Positions 8,018 to 15,416 of a DNA stretch of 64,000 nucleotides are shown in pieces (the stretch's first letter is position 1; each line of letters begins with the position of its first letter). The notes beneath the pieces are model-generated. The model worked only from the letters and a program-made list of their open reading frames with translations. It did not search any database and was not told the origin of the DNA. Origin of the DNA: Litoreibacter arenae DSM 19593 (GTDB taxonomy: Bacteria; Pseudomonadota; Alphaproteobacteria; Rhodobacterales; Rhodobacteraceae); the NCBI RefSeq assembly GCF_000442275.2, contig NZ_KE557312.1, positions 62,001-126,000 on the forward strand. The letters are read 5' to 3'. The position numbers were made by a program, and so were the translations under genes.

Positions 8018-9574
8018 ATGGTGATCGAGACCTTGAAACGCAAGCGGGGCGGCGGGCGGGCGGGCAACGCGCGGCGCACGACCTCGAAGCTGCCGGAGCA
8101 GATGCCGTGGCGCATTCCGGTTAATGTGGACAAGCCGACCGAGCCGCTGGACGAGGACGGCGTTCAGGCCATTCACAAGGGGTGTATGCGTATCCTGTCG
8201 GAGATCGGGATCGAGTTTCTGAACCCCGAAGCGTGCGACATTCTCAAGAAGGCGGGCTGCAAGGTCGACGGCACCAATGTCAGGATGGACGAGGATTTCG
8301 TGATGGAGATGCTTGGCCACGCGCCCGCCGAGTTCACCATTACGCCGCGCAACCCCGACCGCGCCATTCCGATTGGGGGCAGGCATCTCGTGTTCGGCAA
8401 CGTCTCCTCGCCGCCGAATATGTGGGATCTGAAGCGCGGCAAACGCACCGGCGATTTTGAGGGCTACAAGGAGTTCATCAAGCTCACCCAGTTCTTCAAC
8501 TGCATCCATTTCGCGGGCGGCTACCCGGTGGAGCCCATCGACATTCACCCCCGCGAACGCCACCTGGATTGCCTGTTCGAGAAGCTGACCCTGACCGACA
8601 AGGTCGTCCACGCCTATTCACTGGGTAAGGAGCGGGTGGAGGACGTGATGGAGATGGTGCGCATCGCGGGCGGCATGACGCGCGAGGAGTTCGACGCCAA
8701 GCCGCATATGTATACCAACATCAACTCGGTCTCGCCCTTGAAGCATGACTTCCCGATGCTGGAAGGCGCGATGATCCATGCACGGCGCAACCAGCCGGTG
8801 ATCGTCACACCGTTTACCTTGGCGGGGGCCATGGCACCCGTGACCATGTCGGGGGCGGTCACGCTGTCGCTGGCCGAGGGGCTGGCGGCGATTGTTTTGC
8901 TGCAAGTCATCAACCCCGGCGCGCCTTGTGCGATCGGGACGTTCACCTCCAATGTGGACATGAAAACCGGCGCGCCTGCGTTTGGAACGCCGGAATATAT
9001 GCGCGCGACGCAGATGACGGGGCAGATGGGGCGGTTCTACGGGCTGCCGATCCGCTCGTCCGGTGTGTGTGCCGCGAACGTGCCGGACGGGCAGGCGATG
9101 TGGGAGACGTCGAATTCCCTGTGGGCCGCCGTGCAGTCGGGCACCAACGTGGTCTACCACGCGGCGGGCTGGCTGGAGGGCGGGCTGATCGCGTCCCCTG
9201 AGAAGTTCATCATGGATTGCGACGTGCTCCAGCAAATCCAGCGCTATATGGAACCTGCGACCTATGCGACCACGCCGGAGGATATCGCCGTGGACGCGAT
9301 CCGGGAGGTTGGCCCGAACGGGCATTACTTCGGCTGCCAGCACACGCAGGACCGCTACGAGGACGCGTTCTATTCGCCGTTGATTTCCGACTGGTCCAAC
9401 TACGAGGCGTGGGATCTGAAAGGCGGCGTCTGGACCGCCGAGCGGGCGCACGAGATGTACAAGGGCATCATCGAGGAGTTCGAGGCCCCGCCGATAGACA
9501 GCGCCATCCGCGGCGAGTTGGCGGATTTCGTGGCGCGGCGGAAGGCCGAGGGCGGGGTGCCGACGGATTTTTAG
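8018..9574 (+). CDS. mttB: MttB-superfamily (trimethylamine/quaternary amine) corrinoid methyltransferase, non-pyrrolysine
   Basis: A 518-residue TIM-barrel methyltransferase of the MttB family (COG5598 type). Family members move a methyl group from a quaternary amine such as glycine betaine, or from trimethylamine, to a cob(I)alamin-bearing corrinoid protein. The frame is uninterrupted, with no in-frame amber codon, so this is the pyrrolysine-free type. Matching family features are the start around CMRILSEIGIEFLNPEACDILKKAG, a central VSPLKHDFPMLEGA, PVIVTPFTLAGAMAPVTMSGA and PEKFIMDCDVLQQIQRYMEP. Start chosen at ATG 8018, with GGAGG upstream. No corrinoid protein (MttC) or activase is adjacent, so a carrier elsewhere in the genome would be needed. 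The substrate cannot be told from the sequence. Confidence 0.87.
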   Translation: MVIETLKRKRGGGRAGNARRTTSKLPEQMPWRIPVNVDKPTEPLDEDGVQAIHKGCMRILSEIGIEFLNPEACDILKKAGCKVDGTNVRMDEDFVMEMLGHAPAEFTITPRNPDRAIPIGGRHLVFGNVSSPPNMWDLKRGKRTGDFEGYKEFIKLTQFFNCIHFAGGYPVEPIDIHPRERHLDCLFEKLTLTDKVVHAYSLGKERVEDVMEMVRIAGGMTREEFDAKPHMYTNINSVSPLKHDFPMLEGAMIHARRNQPVIVTPFTLAGAMAPVTMSGAVTLSLAEGLAAIVLLQVINPGAPCAIGTFTSNVDMKTGAPAFGTPEYMRATQMTGQMGRFYGLPIRSSGVCAANVPDGQAMWETSNSLWAAVQSGTNVVYHAAGWLEGGLIASPEKFIMDCDVLQQIQRYMEPATYATTPEDIAVDAIREVGPNGHYFGCQHTQDRYEDAFYSPLISDWSNYEAWDLKGGVWTAERAHEMYKGIIEEFEAPPIDSAIRGELADFVARRKAEGGVPTDF

Positions 9575-9675
9575 CTGTTAGCGGCTGTGATACGACATGA
9601 AGCGGGCTCTCGCTGCGGTCGCACCTATTGCTGCTTATGCGCATTTCGCAATCAAGCGACGCTCGCTTGGCCGGG

Positions 9676-9740
9676 TTTCTTATAGGCGCGACCTTAACTA
9701 TATAAGACGTTAGCTTCAGGCTGGATCATTGGTTGGAGAG
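9676..9740 (+). repeat. 65-bp leader repeat, copy 1
   Basis: This 65-bp block and 10153-10217 are imperfect direct repeats with 53 of 65 positions identical by eye. The best conserved part is ACGTTAGCTTCAGGCT, and both copies end in TTGGAGAG, a Shine-Dalgarno-like sequence. This copy lies immediately upstream of the two small overlapping ORFs. The position suggests a duplicated promoter/5' leader rather than a transposon end. Confidence 0.75.
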
Positions 9741-9758
9741 ATGCATACGTAGAATGTG

Positions 9759-9908
9759 ATGGATGAAAACAAAAAGAGTAAACTAGACCGCTTTAAAGAA
9801 GCCGTCCTCCAGCCAGAGACGGACGACGACGAGGAGCGGTTCTATGAAAAGCTGAGGAAGCCGGCGAAACGGAAGCCGAACGACAAGAAGGACGAAGCTG
9901 GCAAATGA
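9759..9908 (+). CDS. Small charged protein, 49 residues
   Basis: ATG at 9759 to TGA at 9906-9908, encoding a highly charged, Lys/Asp/Glu-rich 49-residue peptide with no membrane segment (begins MDENKKSKLDRFKEAV, ends in a KRKPNDKKDEAGK tail). It overlaps the next ORF by 4 nt (ATGA), which supports real coupled translation. The only good ribosome-binding sequence, GGAGAG at 9735-9740, is farther away than usual. An in-frame TAG at 9750 separates this start from the nearer ATG at 9741. Alphaproteobacteria have many short DUF-type charged proteins of this kind, such as those with (E/D)RFxEKLRK near the C-terminus. No function is assigned. Confidence 0.55.
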   Translation: MDENKKSKLDRFKEAVLQPETDDDEERFYEKLRKPAKRKPNDKKDEAGK

Positions 9909-10123
9909 CGGACCATTTTTATGTTACACTTGAGGGCTTCCCTGCGGACAGCGGCGACGTGATCAGCACAGACGGCGAAGTCATCGGCGCTTACACCTGT
10001 GATGACAATGATTACTGTGAGTTCACGCCAAATGGTGCAGATGAACCGGTTGTTTCAGGTTATAACATCGGCCCGTTTTGCAGTGAAGTTGCCGAGTGGC
10101 ACAAGGGCCAACAGAGCGCCTAA
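9905..10123 (+). CDS. Small acidic protein, 72 residues
   Basis: A 72-residue acidic protein (begins MTDHFYVTLEG) that starts within the stop codon of the 49-residue ORF (ATGA). It has no signal peptide or membrane segment. Three Cys (CDDNDYC and FC) and two glycine turns (DGEVIGAY, NGADEPVVSGYNIG) suggest a small beta-rich fold. I do not recognise the family. The second copy of the 65-bp leader repeat follows directly downstream, before the MFS gene. Confidence 0.55.
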   Translation: MTDHFYVTLEGFPADSGDVISTDGEVIGAYTCDDNDYCEFTPNGADEPVVSGYNIGPFCSEVAEWHKGQQSA

Positions 10124-10152
10124 GTCGCGGGTTTGTCAAGGATACAATCGCC

Positions 10153-10217
10153 TTTCTTATAACTGCCGCCTTAACTACGTAAAACGTTAGCTTCAGGCTT
10201 AACCATTGATTGGAGAG
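10153..10217 (+). repeat. 65-bp leader repeat, copy 2
   Basis: Second copy of the block at 9676-9740, the same length, differing at about 12 positions. It ends in TTGGAGAG just ahead of the MFS transporter gene. GGAG (10212-10215) lies 7 nt before an ATT codon at 10223 that is in frame with the transporter. Confidence 0.75.
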
Positions 10218-10261
10218 AAGCCATTTCGGGTCAAGTTGATGCGCAAAGTCTGCGCGGGGTA

Positions 10262-11548
10262 TTGGCGCCGATAAGAACCCTGTTTGGGGCCACGGCGGCT
10301 TTCATAGCTGGCAACAGCCTGCTTGGCGTCGTGTTGCCGCTACGCATGGAAGCGGCGGACTACCCTGTCGCGCTTATCGGCGCGATCATGGCGGCCTACT
10401 TCATGGGTCTTGCCTTTGGAGGCTACAAGGCCAAGCATGTCATCCTTCGAATTGGACATATCCGCGCCTTCGCGGCTTTCGCTGCGCTGACCGCCGCAAC
10501 CTGTCTTGCCTATGAGTTTTTCTTCAATCCGGTAGCGTGGGTGGCCCTTCGTATTATCAACGGGTTCTGTATTGCGGGGATGACAACGTCTATTGAAAGC
10601 TGGCTGAACGGTCGCAGCAGCAATGAGACCCGCGGACGTGTTCTGGGCGTTTACATGCTGATTTTATACCTCGCGATTGCAACCGGCCAGACATTGGTAA
10701 ACGTGGCCCCTGTGGGAGGCAGTGACCTTTTGATGATTGCTGCCGCACTGATCGGTCTGTCTCTGGTTCCCGTTGCCCTGACAAATCTGGGCGAGCCGAA
10801 TCTTCGGGAATTACGTGTTTTGGGTCTGAGAGAGCTATACGCGGCGTCAAAAGTCGGTGTGATCGGCGCGGGCGTTGCGGGAATGCTTGTCGGCTCTTTC
10901 CTCGCGATGGGCGTCGTCTTTGCCCGCCAGATCGGTCTGAGCGTGACGGAAGCCGCCCTTTTCATGAGCACCATCGTGATCGGTGGCCTCACCTTTCAGG
11001 TGCCCATCGGCATGTTGGCGGACAAGTTTGACCGTCGCATTGTCATGTCCTGCATCCTGCTGACGGTTGGAATGTCGTGGATATTGCTGTCAAACTCGAT
11101 TGCCAGAGGGGTGCCACTGGGCGTCTTGATGGCCATGGCGCTGACATTCGGCGGGGCCAACAACAGCGTCTATCCGCTGTGTGTCGCGCAGACTTTCGAC
11201 CGGTTGGACCGGAAATACTACGTTGCGGCATCCGGCCGTCTGCTCATGGTCTACTCTATCGGCGCAACAATCGGCCCCCTGATCGCGTCGACGCTTATGT
11301 CGATCTACGGTCCCAAATCGTTTTTCCTTTTCGAATCCGCGATCGCAATCGCCTATGCGATCTTCGTGCTGTTCAGCATTAGGACGGTGCCGGCATTGCC
11401 TGCCGAAGCCCGGGAAAAGTTTGTGCAGCTTCCGGACATCTCGCCGGTCGCCATGGGGCTGGATCCGCGCACCGAACCAGATGCAGTATGCAGCGCTCGG
11501 AAGCAGGACACATTGCTGGAACGTCGGACAAATGATCTGGACGGTTGA
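10262..11548 (+). CDS. MFS transporter, YcaD-like
   Basis: A 12-helix major facilitator superfamily permease, 428 residues from the TTG at 10262. Visible landmarks are the first segment LFGATAAFIAGNSLLGVVLPL, the loop motif GRSSNETRGRVLGVYM between helices 4 and 5, and GMLADKFDRRIVM after helix 8, as in YcaD-type putative drug or solute exporters. The substrate is unknown. The start is uncertain. TTG 10262 has no ribosome-binding site, whereas an in-frame ATT at 10223 sits 7 nt after GGAG and would add SGQVDAQSLRGV in front. No in-frame ATG or GTG lies between. The conservative start is given. Confidence 0.83.
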   Translation: MAPIRTLFGATAAFIAGNSLLGVVLPLRMEAADYPVALIGAIMAAYFMGLAFGGYKAKHVILRIGHIRAFAAFAALTAATCLAYEFFFNPVAWVALRIINGFCIAGMTTSIESWLNGRSSNETRGRVLGVYMLILYLAIATGQTLVNVAPVGGSDLLMIAAALIGLSLVPVALTNLGEPNLRELRVLGLRELYAASKVGVIGAGVAGMLVGSFLAMGVVFARQIGLSVTEAALFMSTIVIGGLTFQVPIGMLADKFDRRIVMSCILLTVGMSWILLSNSIARGVPLGVLMAMALTFGGANNSVYPLCVAQTFDRLDRKYYVAASGRLLMVYSIGATIGPLIASTLMSIYGPKSFFLFESAIAIAYAIFVLFSIRTVPALPAEAREKFVQLPDISPVAMGLDPRTEPDAVCSARKQDTLLERRTNDLDG

Positions 11549-11711
11549 GGCTACCTTCGGTTGAGGCAACAGCATTGAGCGGAATGGCCTCGAACCCGAC
11601 CTTCCGGTAGCTACAGCCAGTTTCAACTTTAAAGACCCCGCAACCCTTCCTTGGCAGTTTCTTAATCGTTTTGCGGCAGGTGTGGTCTCAGGTTTGAGAA
11701 GAGGCACTATC

Positions 11712-12314
11712 ATGTACGGTATGATTCATCGCGCATTGCAGTGTTTTTCGCAGGACACGTATGGCGACGGGCTTTGGCAAAAGGCTGTAGCGGATGCAGG
11801 GGTGCCGTCGCCTGAATTCGAAGCGATGCTGACATATCCGGACCAACAACTTGACGATGTGCTGAATGCCTTGGCCGCGCGGCTCGACAAAACACCGGCG
11901 CAGCTTTGCGAGGATTTGGGCGCGTATCTGGTGACCCACGCAAGGATGGAGCCGGTGCGCAGGCTGCTGCGCTTTGGTGGCGCGACGTTCGAAGATTTCG
12001 TGCTGTCTCTTGATGACCTGCATGATCGGGTGAAGCTGGCGCTGCCTGATCTTCACCTGCCGCGACTTGAGGTCGATGTGCATTCGCAAAGCGCTTTCAG
12101 CATACTGGTGAATAGCGAGCGGGAGGGATTCGGCGCGGTCCTGCTGGGGATATTGCGGGCTTTGGCCGATGATTACGGGGCGCTGGCGGTGCTGGAGCAT
12201 GGGCGAGCTGCGAAAGATGGCCTTATGCGTGAGAAAATTACGGCGGAGGTGTTCGAGGCAGACTTTACCTCCGGGCGCGGCTTCGGACTGGTTACGACGG
12301 ATATCGTGCGGTGA
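11712..12314 (+). CDS. H-NOX (haem NO/O2-binding) sensor protein
   Basis: A 200-residue stand-alone H-NOX (HNOB) domain, a cytoplasmic haem gas sensor, usually for nitric oxide. It starts MYGMIHRALQCFSQDTYG and carries the family YPD block (YPDQQLDDVL). H104 in SLDDLHDRV is the likely proximal haem ligand. The usual YxSxR haem-carboxylate motif reads VNSER at 133-137: Ser and Arg are kept but the Tyr is Val. ATG 11712 is chosen, with GAGG about 8 nt upstream. The stop overlaps the GTG start of the HNOBA-GGDEF gene (GTGA), the classical sensor-output pairing. Confidence 0.87.
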   Translation: MYGMIHRALQCFSQDTYGDGLWQKAVADAGVPSPEFEAMLTYPDQQLDDVLNALAARLDKTPAQLCEDLGAYLVTHARMEPVRRLLRFGGATFEDFVLSLDDLHDRVKLALPDLHLPRLEVDVHSQSAFSILVNSEREGFGAVLLGILRALADDYGALAVLEHGRAAKDGLMREKITAEVFEADFTSGRGFGLVTTDIVR

Positions 12315-13423
12315 ACGCGCCCCCGACACCGGCGACACCGCGATGCTACCTGCCGATGGAGGCGGCGGCGCTTGGGGCGTTGATGCCGATGCATCTGCAT
12401 GTGTCCGCAACCGGTCATATCCTGTCTGTGGGACCGACACTGGCGAAATTGCGCCCTGATGAACAGCTGTCTGGCAGGCGTCTGTTGGAACTGTTCGAGA
12501 TCAAGCGCCCCCAGAATATCCGCAGCTATGCGGATTTGGTATCTCATGGCAGCTGCCTTGTGCGGGCCAGATTTCGCCACGGCGACCAGCTGGGGCTAAA
12601 GGGTCTGTTTGTCCCTTTGCCCGCCGCGCAGGACCCGTTGCAGCCTGACAGGCGGGAGGCGGATGACGCCCCTCCGGTGCTGCGCCCGCTGCCGACACCG
12701 CCCGGCGATGCCGCCTGTGGGGGGCTGTTGAACCTGTCGCTGGGCGTCAACGTGGTCGAGGCGGTGCAGCGCTATAACCTGAACAGCGCCGATTTCGCCC
12801 CCGCCGACCCGACCGTGGACATGCTCTACCTGATCGAGGCCAAGTCTGTCGCTTTGGAGGAATCGAAGCGACTGAACGCACGGCTGGAAGGGGCGCGTTC
12901 CGCCGCCGAAGTGCAGGCGCTGACCGACACGCTGACGGGCCTGCAAAACCGTCGGGGCATGGACCTGGTGTTGCAGCAATTGGCAAGCTCTGGCCAGGCG
13001 TTCGGGCTGATGCATCTGGATCTGGACCATTTCAAGCAGGTCAACGATACGTTCGGCCATGGCGCGGGCGATCATGTTCTCAGGCATGTGGCGGGCATCT
13101 TGCAGGACGAGACCCGCGCAAGCGATATGGTCGCCCGTGTCGGCGGGGACGAGTTTGTGCTGATCTTCCAAGGCTGTGTCGATCTACCGGTGCTGGAGGG
13201 CATCGCCTGGCGCATTATCGCGCGGCTGGAAGAACCTGTCGCCTATGACGGCCACCTATGCCGTATCTCTGCCAGTATTGGCACGACCCTTTCCAGCTTT
13301 TATACGAAACCGGTCGCCGACCGTATGCTCAACGACGCCGACGAGGCACTATATGCGTCCAAAAACCAAGGGCGGGCCTGCCACACGGTATTCAAACCGC
13401 AGCAGGCGAGCCGGATCGGCTGA
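12311..13423 (+). CDS. HNOBA-GGDEF diguanylate cyclase, partner of H-NOX
   Basis: Predicted to make cyclic di-GMP from two GTP under control of the upstream H-NOX. It has 370 residues. Residues ~12-180 resemble the HNOBA domain (HLHVSATGHILSVGPTLAKL, LFEIKRPQNI, LNLSLGVNVVEAV). A coiled linker ~176-205 (EESKRLNARLEGARSAAE) follows. The GGDEF domain begins at DTLTGLQNRRG, and the active-site loop is an intact GGDEF at 278-282. An RxxD inhibitory site (R269-D272) lies five residues before it, so product inhibition is likely. The GTG start overlaps the H-NOX stop. No EAL domain and no transmembrane segment are visible. Confidence 0.92.
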   Translation: MNAPPTPATPRCYLPMEAAALGALMPMHLHVSATGHILSVGPTLAKLRPDEQLSGRRLLELFEIKRPQNIRSYADLVSHGSCLVRARFRHGDQLGLKGLFVPLPAAQDPLQPDRREADDAPPVLRPLPTPPGDAACGGLLNLSLGVNVVEAVQRYNLNSADFAPADPTVDMLYLIEAKSVALEESKRLNARLEGARSAAEVQALTDTLTGLQNRRGMDLVLQQLASSGQAFGLMHLDLDHFKQVNDTFGHGAGDHVLRHVAGILQDETRASDMVARVGGDEFVLIFQGCVDLPVLEGIAWRIIARLEEPVAYDGHLCRISASIGTTLSSFYTKPVADRMLNDADEALYASKNQGRACHTVFKPQQASRIG

Positions 13424-13482
13424 CAGATGACGCACAAGCTGATGCGCGAAGGATGTTGTCCAATTTCGGGGGGAAACGAAAG

Positions 13483-13557
13483 TGGTACTCCCTAGGGGAA
13501 TCGAACCCCTCTTTCCAGGTTGAAAACCTGGCGTCCTAACCGATAGACGAAGGGAGC
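13483..13557 (-). tRNA. tRNA-Glu (UUC)
   Basis: Minus-strand cloverleaf of 75 nt with an encoded CCA end (TGG at 13483-13485 on the plus strand). The anticodon stem CCAGG/CCTGG encloses loop TTTTCAA with anticodon TTC, so it reads Glu codons. The T arm AGGGG-TTCGATT-CCCCT and the D-arm GGTTAGGAC are typical. The acceptor stem GCTCCCT pairs with AGGGAGT, with a G-U at the first pair. Confidence 0.95.
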
Positions 13558-13673
13558 ACCGGGATCGTGAGGGGCTATTTAGGCAAGGTGCGCCGCGCTG
13601 GCAAGCAGAAAGTTGCAGGAGGGGCCGGAAAAAGCCAAGCAATTCGGCAAACCTGCCGGTGTTACCCCGAGGC

Positions 13674-15416
13674 TTACGCCAAGGCCGCATCTTCAAGCCG
13701 CAGTTGAGCCGACCGACGCCCCTGCCAGCTGTTTATTTCCACCCGTCCGGCAAGGTGAAAGTGGCGTCCGGCATGGGCCTCCAGCGTCGGCCCCAAGTCG
13801 GAATTGAACGCGCCGAAGGCGATGGCGTCCAGTTTGACAGGGCCGCCATCGCCAAAGCTGATTTTCAGATGGCCGTCGCCCACGGGCTTGGTGAACAAGA
13901 TGCGTTGGTCGGGGAAGACGAATCGCGGCCCTGCGGCTCCCGCGCCGAAGGGCCCGGCCTGCTCGATCAGCTCGATCAGTTCCACCGTCGCGGCGGCGGG
14001 CATCATCACCGCGTCAAGGCGGAGATCGGACGGCCCCAGCAGGCCCGCGCCCTGCTTTTCCATCATCTCGGTCAGTCGCGCCATGGCGGGTTCCAACTGG
14101 TCGCGGGCGACGGTCAGACCGGCGGCCATCTTGTGTCCGCCGCCTTTGATTAACAGCCCCTCGGCGGCCAGTTTCTGGATTTGCGCCCCGAGGTCGATGC
14201 CGGAGACGGAGCGGGCGGAGCCTTTGCCTTCGTCGCCCTCCAGCCCGATCACCACGGCGGGGCGGTTGCTGGCCTCTTTCAAGCGCGCCGCGACGATACC
14301 GACCACGCCCGGATGCCAGCCTTCGCCTGCGGCCCAGACCAGCGGCGCGTCCAGCCCTCGGTCTTCGGCTTGCGCCAGTGCGGCTTCGCGTACGGCGGTT
14401 TCGATCTCGCGGCGCTCGGTGTTGAGCGTGTCGAGCCGTTCCGCCAATGCCTGCGCTTCGTGCTCCTGATCCGTGGACAGCAGACGCGCGCCCAAATCCG
14501 CCGCGCCGATGCGTCCGCCCGCGTTGATCCGTGGTCCGAGCAGAAATCCAAGGTGGTAGGAGGTGGGTGCCGTGTCCATTCGCGCCACGTCGGACAGCAC
14601 CCGCAGCCCGACCCGGCCTCGCGCGGCCATGACCTTGAGACCCTGACGCACCAAGGCGCGGTTCACGCCGACCAGCGGCGCGACGTCGGCCACCGTGGCC
14701 AGTGCGACCAGATCGAGCATTGCCATCAGGTCTGGCACCTCCCGCTCGCTGCGCATCGCGCGGTTCACGGCGACGAGCAGCAGGAACACCACGCCAGCGG
14801 CGCAGAGATGCGCGAGCGTGCCGTCCTCGTCCTGCCGGTTGGGGTTCACCACGGCCAACGCGGGGGGCAGGGTTTCGCCGCCCAAGTGATGGTCCAGCAC
14901 GATGACGTCCGCCGCAGTTGCTGCCGCCAGCGCGTCATGGGACAGCGTCCCGCAATCGACGCAAAGGATCAGGTCGTGATCCGCCGCCAGCCCCGCCATG
15001 GCGGGGGCGTTCGGGCCGTAGCCCTCGTCGATCCGGTCGGGGATGTAGAGCGTCGCGGGCAGCCCCATATCGCGCAGCCAGCAGATCAGCAGCGCGGCAG
15101 AAGAGCCGCCGTCCACGTCATAATCTGCGAAAATGGCGATCTGTTCCCGCTTGCGCACCGCATCCGCCACGCGGGCAGCCGCCGCGTCCATGTCTTTCAG
15201 AACGGACGGGTTGGGGAGCAGATCACGCAGGGCAGGGGTCAGGTATTGCTCGGCCTTGTCCAACGGCACGCCAAGGCGCGCCAGCGTGGCACAAAGCGGG
15301 CGTGGCAGATCCGTTTGCTGGGCCATCGCCTCTGCCTGACGGTCCTGCTCAACCGACAGGCCGACCCAGCGGCGGCCTGTCAACGAGCGCTCTACGCCAA
15401 GAAAGGCATCGGTCAT
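13674..15416 (-). CDS. recJ: Single-stranded-DNA-specific exonuclease RecJ
   Basis: 5'-3' ssDNA exonuclease of RecF-type recombination and mismatch repair, 580 residues, the normal length. The DHH phosphoesterase core shows IAIFADYDVDGGSSAALL (motif I), LILCVDCG, VIVLDHHLGG (DHH motif) and a middle GPRINAGGRIGAADLGARLL. The DHHA1/OB part has LIKGGGHKMAAGLTV. The start codon shares one base with the glpX stop (TAATG), so it is translated behind glpX in a hom-glpX-recJ transcript. The end faces the tRNA-Glu gene. Confidence 0.96.
   Translation of the reverse strand: MTDAFLGVERSLTGRRWVGLSVEQDRQAEAMAQQTDLPRPLCATLARLGVPLDKAEQYLTPALRDLLPNPSVLKDMDAAAARVADAVRKREQIAIFADYDVDGGSSAALLICWLRDMGLPATLYIPDRIDEGYGPNAPAMAGLAADHDLILCVDCGTLSHDALAAATAADVIVLDHHLGGETLPPALAVVNPNRQDEDGTLAHLCAAGVVFLLLVAVNRAMRSEREVPDLMAMLDLVALATVADVAPLVGVNRALVRQGLKVMAARGRVGLRVLSDVARMDTAPTSYHLGFLLGPRINAGGRIGAADLGARLLSTDQEHEAQALAERLDTLNTERREIETAVREAALAQAEDRGLDAPLVWAAGEGWHPGVVGIVAARLKEASNRPAVVIGLEGDEGKGSARSVSGIDLGAQIQKLAAEGLLIKGGGHKMAAGLTVARDQLEPAMARLTEMMEKQGAGLLGPSDLRLDAVMMPAAATVELIELIEQAGPFGAGAAGPRFVFPDQRILFTKPVGDGHLKISFGDGGPVKLDAIAFGAFNSDLGPTLEAHAGRHFHLAGRVEINSWQGRRSAQLRLEDAALA

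Noticed and set aside
8018-9574. Pyrrolysine-containing MttB
   Set aside because: The frame is continuous with no in-frame TAG, so the pyrrolysine trimethylamine enzyme is not supported.
9741-9752. Three-codon mini-ORF (ATG CAT ACG TAG) after leader copy 1
   Set aside because: GGAG is only 2 nt away, too close for efficient initiation. Noted as a curiosity in the leader, not annotated as a gene.
11542-11567. CGGTTGAGGC repeated at 11542 and 11558
   Set aside because: Ten-bp direct repeat spanning the end of the MFS gene; too short and not linked to any clear promoter to claim a function.
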